Shown here: piece after piece, positions 5,289-7,394 of the stretch
Layout: every line of letters starts with the position of its first letter
Numbering within the stretch: position 1 is the first letter of the stretch
Assembly (NCBI GenBank): GCA_044373665.1
Contig: JBIPNH010000115.1
Span: forward strand, 1 to 7,394
Length of the DNA stretch: 7,394 nt
DNA from: JABMMZ01 sp044373665
GTDB lineage: Bacteria > Bacteroidota > Bacteroidia > NS11-12g > UBA955
Direction of reading: 5' to 3'
Position numbers and translations under genes: made by a program
The notes under the pieces: generated by a model
Database searches by the model: none
Told to the model about the DNA's origin: nothing
The model's input: only the letters and a program-made list of their open reading frames with translations

Positions 5289-6758
5289 TTGAATTATCTA
5301 AACATCCATTTCAAAGAAAAATCAAACCAAGTAATCTATGCAATTGGGTTACTTTTTATTGCTATTACAGGCATTTCTTTGTTTTTTGGGGTTTATGAAA
5401 TGCTGCTATTGCCCGTTGCGCTAGTTGCAGTTTATATTTGTGTTTACAGACCGGTTTTTTACACATTAATACTGAGTTTTTTAATTCCTTTCTCATTGTT
5501 TGTTGACGATGTAGGAGGGGGCTTTGGCTTGTCATTGCCAACAGAGCCTATGATTTGGCTTTTGTTTCTTGTGTACGGTATTCAGTTGTTTATAAATGGT
5601 GAAGTCAATATTTCTTTTTTCAAAAACCCTTTAATTCTTTTTATAATCATTAATTGGTTATGGATGTTTGTGACCGTATTTGCAAGTTCAATGCCGATGG
5701 TTTCTCTTAAGTACTTTTTGGCCCGTACTTGGTTTATGGTTGTTTTTTATTTTTTCTTACTCCAATTGTTTAAGAACCCAAGTTTAATGAGGAAGTTTCT
5801 TTCTTATTTGTTATATGGAACTGTAATAGTTGTTTTTTATACCTTGGTAAAACATGCAAGAGAGGATTTTTCAAGAGGGTGGGGGTATGACATAATGAAG
5901 CCTTTTTTTCAGGAACACACCATGTATTCGGCCTATATTTCATTTTTGGTTCCTGTCGCTTTGATGTTTGCATTGCGTGGTCAATTGTTCAATTTTAATT
6001 GGATTTATCGATCAGTGTTTTTTAGTATCTTTATTATTTTGGTTGTGGGAATTGTTTTTTCTTACACACGTGCTTCATGGGTAAGCTTGTTGGCGGCACT
6101 GTTTTTTTACGTGCTATTGCAGTTCAAAGTTTCTTTCAAGCACATGATGTATGCTTTGCTTTTGATTTTATCAATTGCTTGGATAAAACAAGACCAGTTG
6201 TTATACAGTTTAGAAAAAAATAAGCAGGGGAGTGCAGATGATATAGAATCACACGCTCAATCAGTTTCTAATATTACAACAGATCCTTCAAATTTGGAAA
6301 GGGTAAACAGATGGCAATGTGCCGTTTTGATGTTCAAAGAAAGACCCGTTTTTGGATTTGGCCCCGGAACATATACGTTCCAATATGCCCCTTTTCAAAG
6401 GCCAGAAAGTTTAACCTTAATTAGTACAAACAGTGGAGATTTGGGGAATACCCACAGCGAATATTTTAATGCACTTTCCGAAATGGGATTAATTGGATTT
6501 TTAAGCTGGGTTGCGGTTTTTTTAAGTTCCATTTACTTAGCAATGGGACTCATTTATCATCCTACCGTATTGCCATGGGTAAAGAGTTTAGCAACGGCTA
6601 CAATGCTTGGTTTGTTTACCTATTATGTGCATGCTTTTTTGAATAACTTTACTGATTTTGATAAAATAGCAGCTCCTTTTTGGGGATATTTAGCCATTAT
6701 CACAGCTTTGAAAATGTATCATCACCAATACAATAAGTCGAGCGAAATTAATACTTGA
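5289..6758 (+). CDS. O-antigen ligase / polymerase family membrane protein (Wzy/WaaL-like, Wzy_C domain)
   Basis: With the start chosen here the protein has 489 residues and about 12 membrane segments, the first at about 15-35. The Wzy_C core is visible: FSYTRASWVS at 257-266 (R261), then a long periplasmic loop at about 300-400 with NRWQCAVLMFKERP at 341-354, GFGPGT at 356-361 and NTHSEYFNALSEMGLIGF at 387-404 (H389). LNNFTDFDKIAAPFWG at 451-466 is a late motif I associate with Bacteroidota members of the family. Such enzymes join undecaprenyl-linked glycans, either polymerising repeat units (Wzy) or transferring them to an acceptor (WaaL/PglL). The flippase and Wzz neighbours favour polymerisation, but sequence alone cannot separate these. 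There is no in-frame ATG or GTG before the second helix. TTG at 5289, one base after the wzz stop, gives a natural N-terminus; TTG at 5247 would overlap wzz by 41 nt. The 3' end overlaps dnaX by 11 nt. Confidence 0.85.
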   Translation: MNYLNIHFKEKSNQVIYAIGLLFIAITGISLFFGVYEMLLLPVALVAVYICVYRPVFYTLILSFLIPFSLFVDDVGGGFGLSLPTEPMIWLLFLVYGIQLFINGEVNISFFKNPLILFIIINWLWMFVTVFASSMPMVSLKYFLARTWFMVVFYFFLLQLFKNPSLMRKFLSYLLYGTVIVVFYTLVKHAREDFSRGWGYDIMKPFFQEHTMYSAYISFLVPVALMFALRGQLFNFNWIYRSVFFSIFIILVVGIVFSYTRASWVSLLAALFFYVLLQFKVSFKHMMYALLLILSIAWIKQDQLLYSLEKNKQGSADDIESHAQSVSNITTDPSNLERVNRWQCAVLMFKERPVFGFGPGTYTFQYAPFQRPESLTLISTNSGDLGNTHSEYFNALSEMGLIGFLSWVAVFLSSIYLAMGLIYHPTVLPWVKSLATATMLGLFTYYVHAFLNNFTDFDKIAAPFWGYLAIITALKMYHHQYNKSSEINT

Positions 6759-7394
6759 TTTTTAAATTGAACGTTTTAACAAGTTCTTGAATCGACTTGT
6801 TTTCATCATACATTTCTTTAAATTGTTCAGCCGAAGTGTAAGCAATTTTAGGGGCTTCAACGGTGTTGTCTTCATTAAAGTTAAGTGATATTTCCTTTAT
6901 TTGAAAATATTCCCTTAAATAGATTTGCCAGTCGATTTTATGGTCGCCAATTTTTTCGATTTGTTGCTTTGTTAAATGAACATTCACATCGTGTCCATCT
7001 ATTTCGTACTTCAGGATTTTAAAAAGAGAAGAGAGTGCAATTTGCTTACTCTTCCCGAAGGATTGGTTTGCTGCAATTAATGTTGTTTCATTAAATGCAG
7101 GGACTTGTTCCATCGGAGGTAAACTTTGTTTAATTAAGTCCTCAGATATTTTAATGACTGTTTCTTCGTCTTTAGCCAATTCAAGAATTGAAATCTGTTT
7201 GGCATTATCCTCAACAATAATGGATCCTTTGGTAGGAATTTTTGGAAGTTTATATTCTTTGGTTGCTAATTCAGACTCAAACACACCATGTTTTGGTTTG
7301 TTGGAATCAATCAAACGTTTGTTCTTAAGCTCTTTGACAGAGGCTATATACTCATCACTTTTTTTTTTAATTCTTCCAACGTCAAGTTAGATTG
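6748..7394 (-). CDS. dnaX: DNA polymerase III subunit gamma/tau, C-terminal part (partial, with frame change at an A10 run)
   Basis: This is the 3' end of a gene that continues beyond the window. The C-terminus AYTSAEQFKEMYDENKSIQE followed by LVKTFNLKIKY resembles the DnaX C-terminal domain of Bacteroidota (a YT..eKf...-eNp.l..L...F.L pattern), preceded by a domain with DWQIYLREYFQIKEISLNFN. In this family the AAA+ N-terminal part loads the sliding clamp, and the tau C-terminus adds holoenzyme contacts. The reading frame is not continuous. From the window edge the only open frame reads QSNLTLEELKKK, then VMSI and a TAG stop at 7344-7346. The C-terminal domain is in the -1 frame, entered at the ten-A run (7359-7368), and is open for 203 codons to the TAA at 6748-6750. 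In that frame a TAA at 7387-7389 precedes the run, and no ATG or GTG lies between it and the TTG at 7312-7314, so an independent short gene is unlikely. The family call rests on recalled patterns, not an alignment. Confidence 0.72.
7344..7370 (-). other. Candidate slippage/frameshift site in dnaX (A10 run followed by zero-frame stop)
   Basis: On the minus strand the sequence is TTAAAAAAAAAAGTGATG, with ten A at 7368-7359. The upstream frame reads TTA AAA AAA AAA GTG ATG AGT ATA TAG. A -1 ribosomal slip, or insertion of one A during transcription, gives instead ...AAA AGT GAT GAG... and enters the long C-terminal frame. A purine-rich GGAAGAA lies just upstream (7377-7371). Downstream there is only a weak 4-bp stem (CTCT/AGAG) and no strong stimulatory hairpin, so transcriptional slippage is the better guess. 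A genuine lesion or a homopolymer sequencing error cannot be excluded. Confidence 0.5.

Noticed and set aside
5770..5973. A minus-strand open frame inside the polymerase gene
   Set aside because: It is antisense to the central membrane segments of a recognised gene, with no promoter or family resemblance.
6748..7314. A free-standing 188-residue gene starting at TTG 7314
   Set aside because: The frame is open further upstream to the A10 run, the content looks like a DnaX C-terminus, and the only frame open at the window edge joins it by a -1 shift. A partial dnaX explains it better.
7154..7390. A plus-strand open frame opposite dnaX
   Set aside because: It is antisense to the DnaX C-terminal coding region, and its Ser/Leu-rich composition follows from the Lys/Glu-rich sense strand.

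Overview
The window looks like chromosomal DNA from a member of the Bacteroidota, probably close to Flavobacteriia or a related class. The DNA is AT-rich and Shine-Dalgarno sequences are weak or absent. At least two promoters fit the Bacteroidota primary-sigma pattern (TTG, a spacer of about 19 nt, then TAnnTTTG). There is a ribosomal protein bTHX gene with a Lys/Ala-rich tail, and a DnaX C-terminal domain of the kind found in this phylum. No mobile elements, tRNA or rRNA genes, or CRISPR arrays are visible, and no stretch longer than about 170 bases lacks a gene.

Layout: (1) 53-1294, cinA on the plus strand. (2) 1291-2319, an RluD-type 23S rRNA pseudouridine synthase on the minus strand, overlapping the cinA stop by 4 nt. 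(3) 2330-2378, a strong terminator-like hairpin lying between rluD and the upstream minus-strand gene for ribosomal protein THX (2401-2586). (4) 2587-2756, a divergent promoter region containing inverted repeats. (5) 2757-6758, a compact plus-strand module for surface or exopolysaccharide assembly: a Wzx-like flippase, a Wzz-like chain-length/co-polymerase protein without a kinase domain, and an O-antigen ligase/polymerase (Wzy/WaaL family). The first two are separated by a 68-nt gap that carries a good promoter, and the last two are one nucleotide apart. (6) 6748-7394, the 3' part of dnaX (DNA polymerase III tau/gamma) on the minus strand, overlapping the end of the polymerase gene by 11 nt and running off the window.

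How the genes fit together: the polysaccharide genes supply three membrane functions, namely lipid-linked repeat-unit export, polymerisation or ligation, and length control. No glycosyltransferases are present, so they must depend on sugar-transfer genes elsewhere. They are inserted between information-processing genes (rRNA modification, ribosome, replisome).

The most striking observation is in dnaX. Just inside the window edge there is a run of ten A (minus strand). The only reading frame open upstream of it stops five codons after the run, while the frame one base back (-1) is open for 203 codons and encodes the recognisable DnaX C-terminus. That is the layout expected if slippage on the A-run makes both a short gamma-like and a long tau-like product. 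A real lesion or an A10/A11 sequencing error would look the same. Other points of interest are inverted repeats filling the -33/-7 spacers of two predicted promoters, a terminator ending 10 nt before the rluD start codon with a tiny ORF inside it, and an apparent TTG start for the polymerase.
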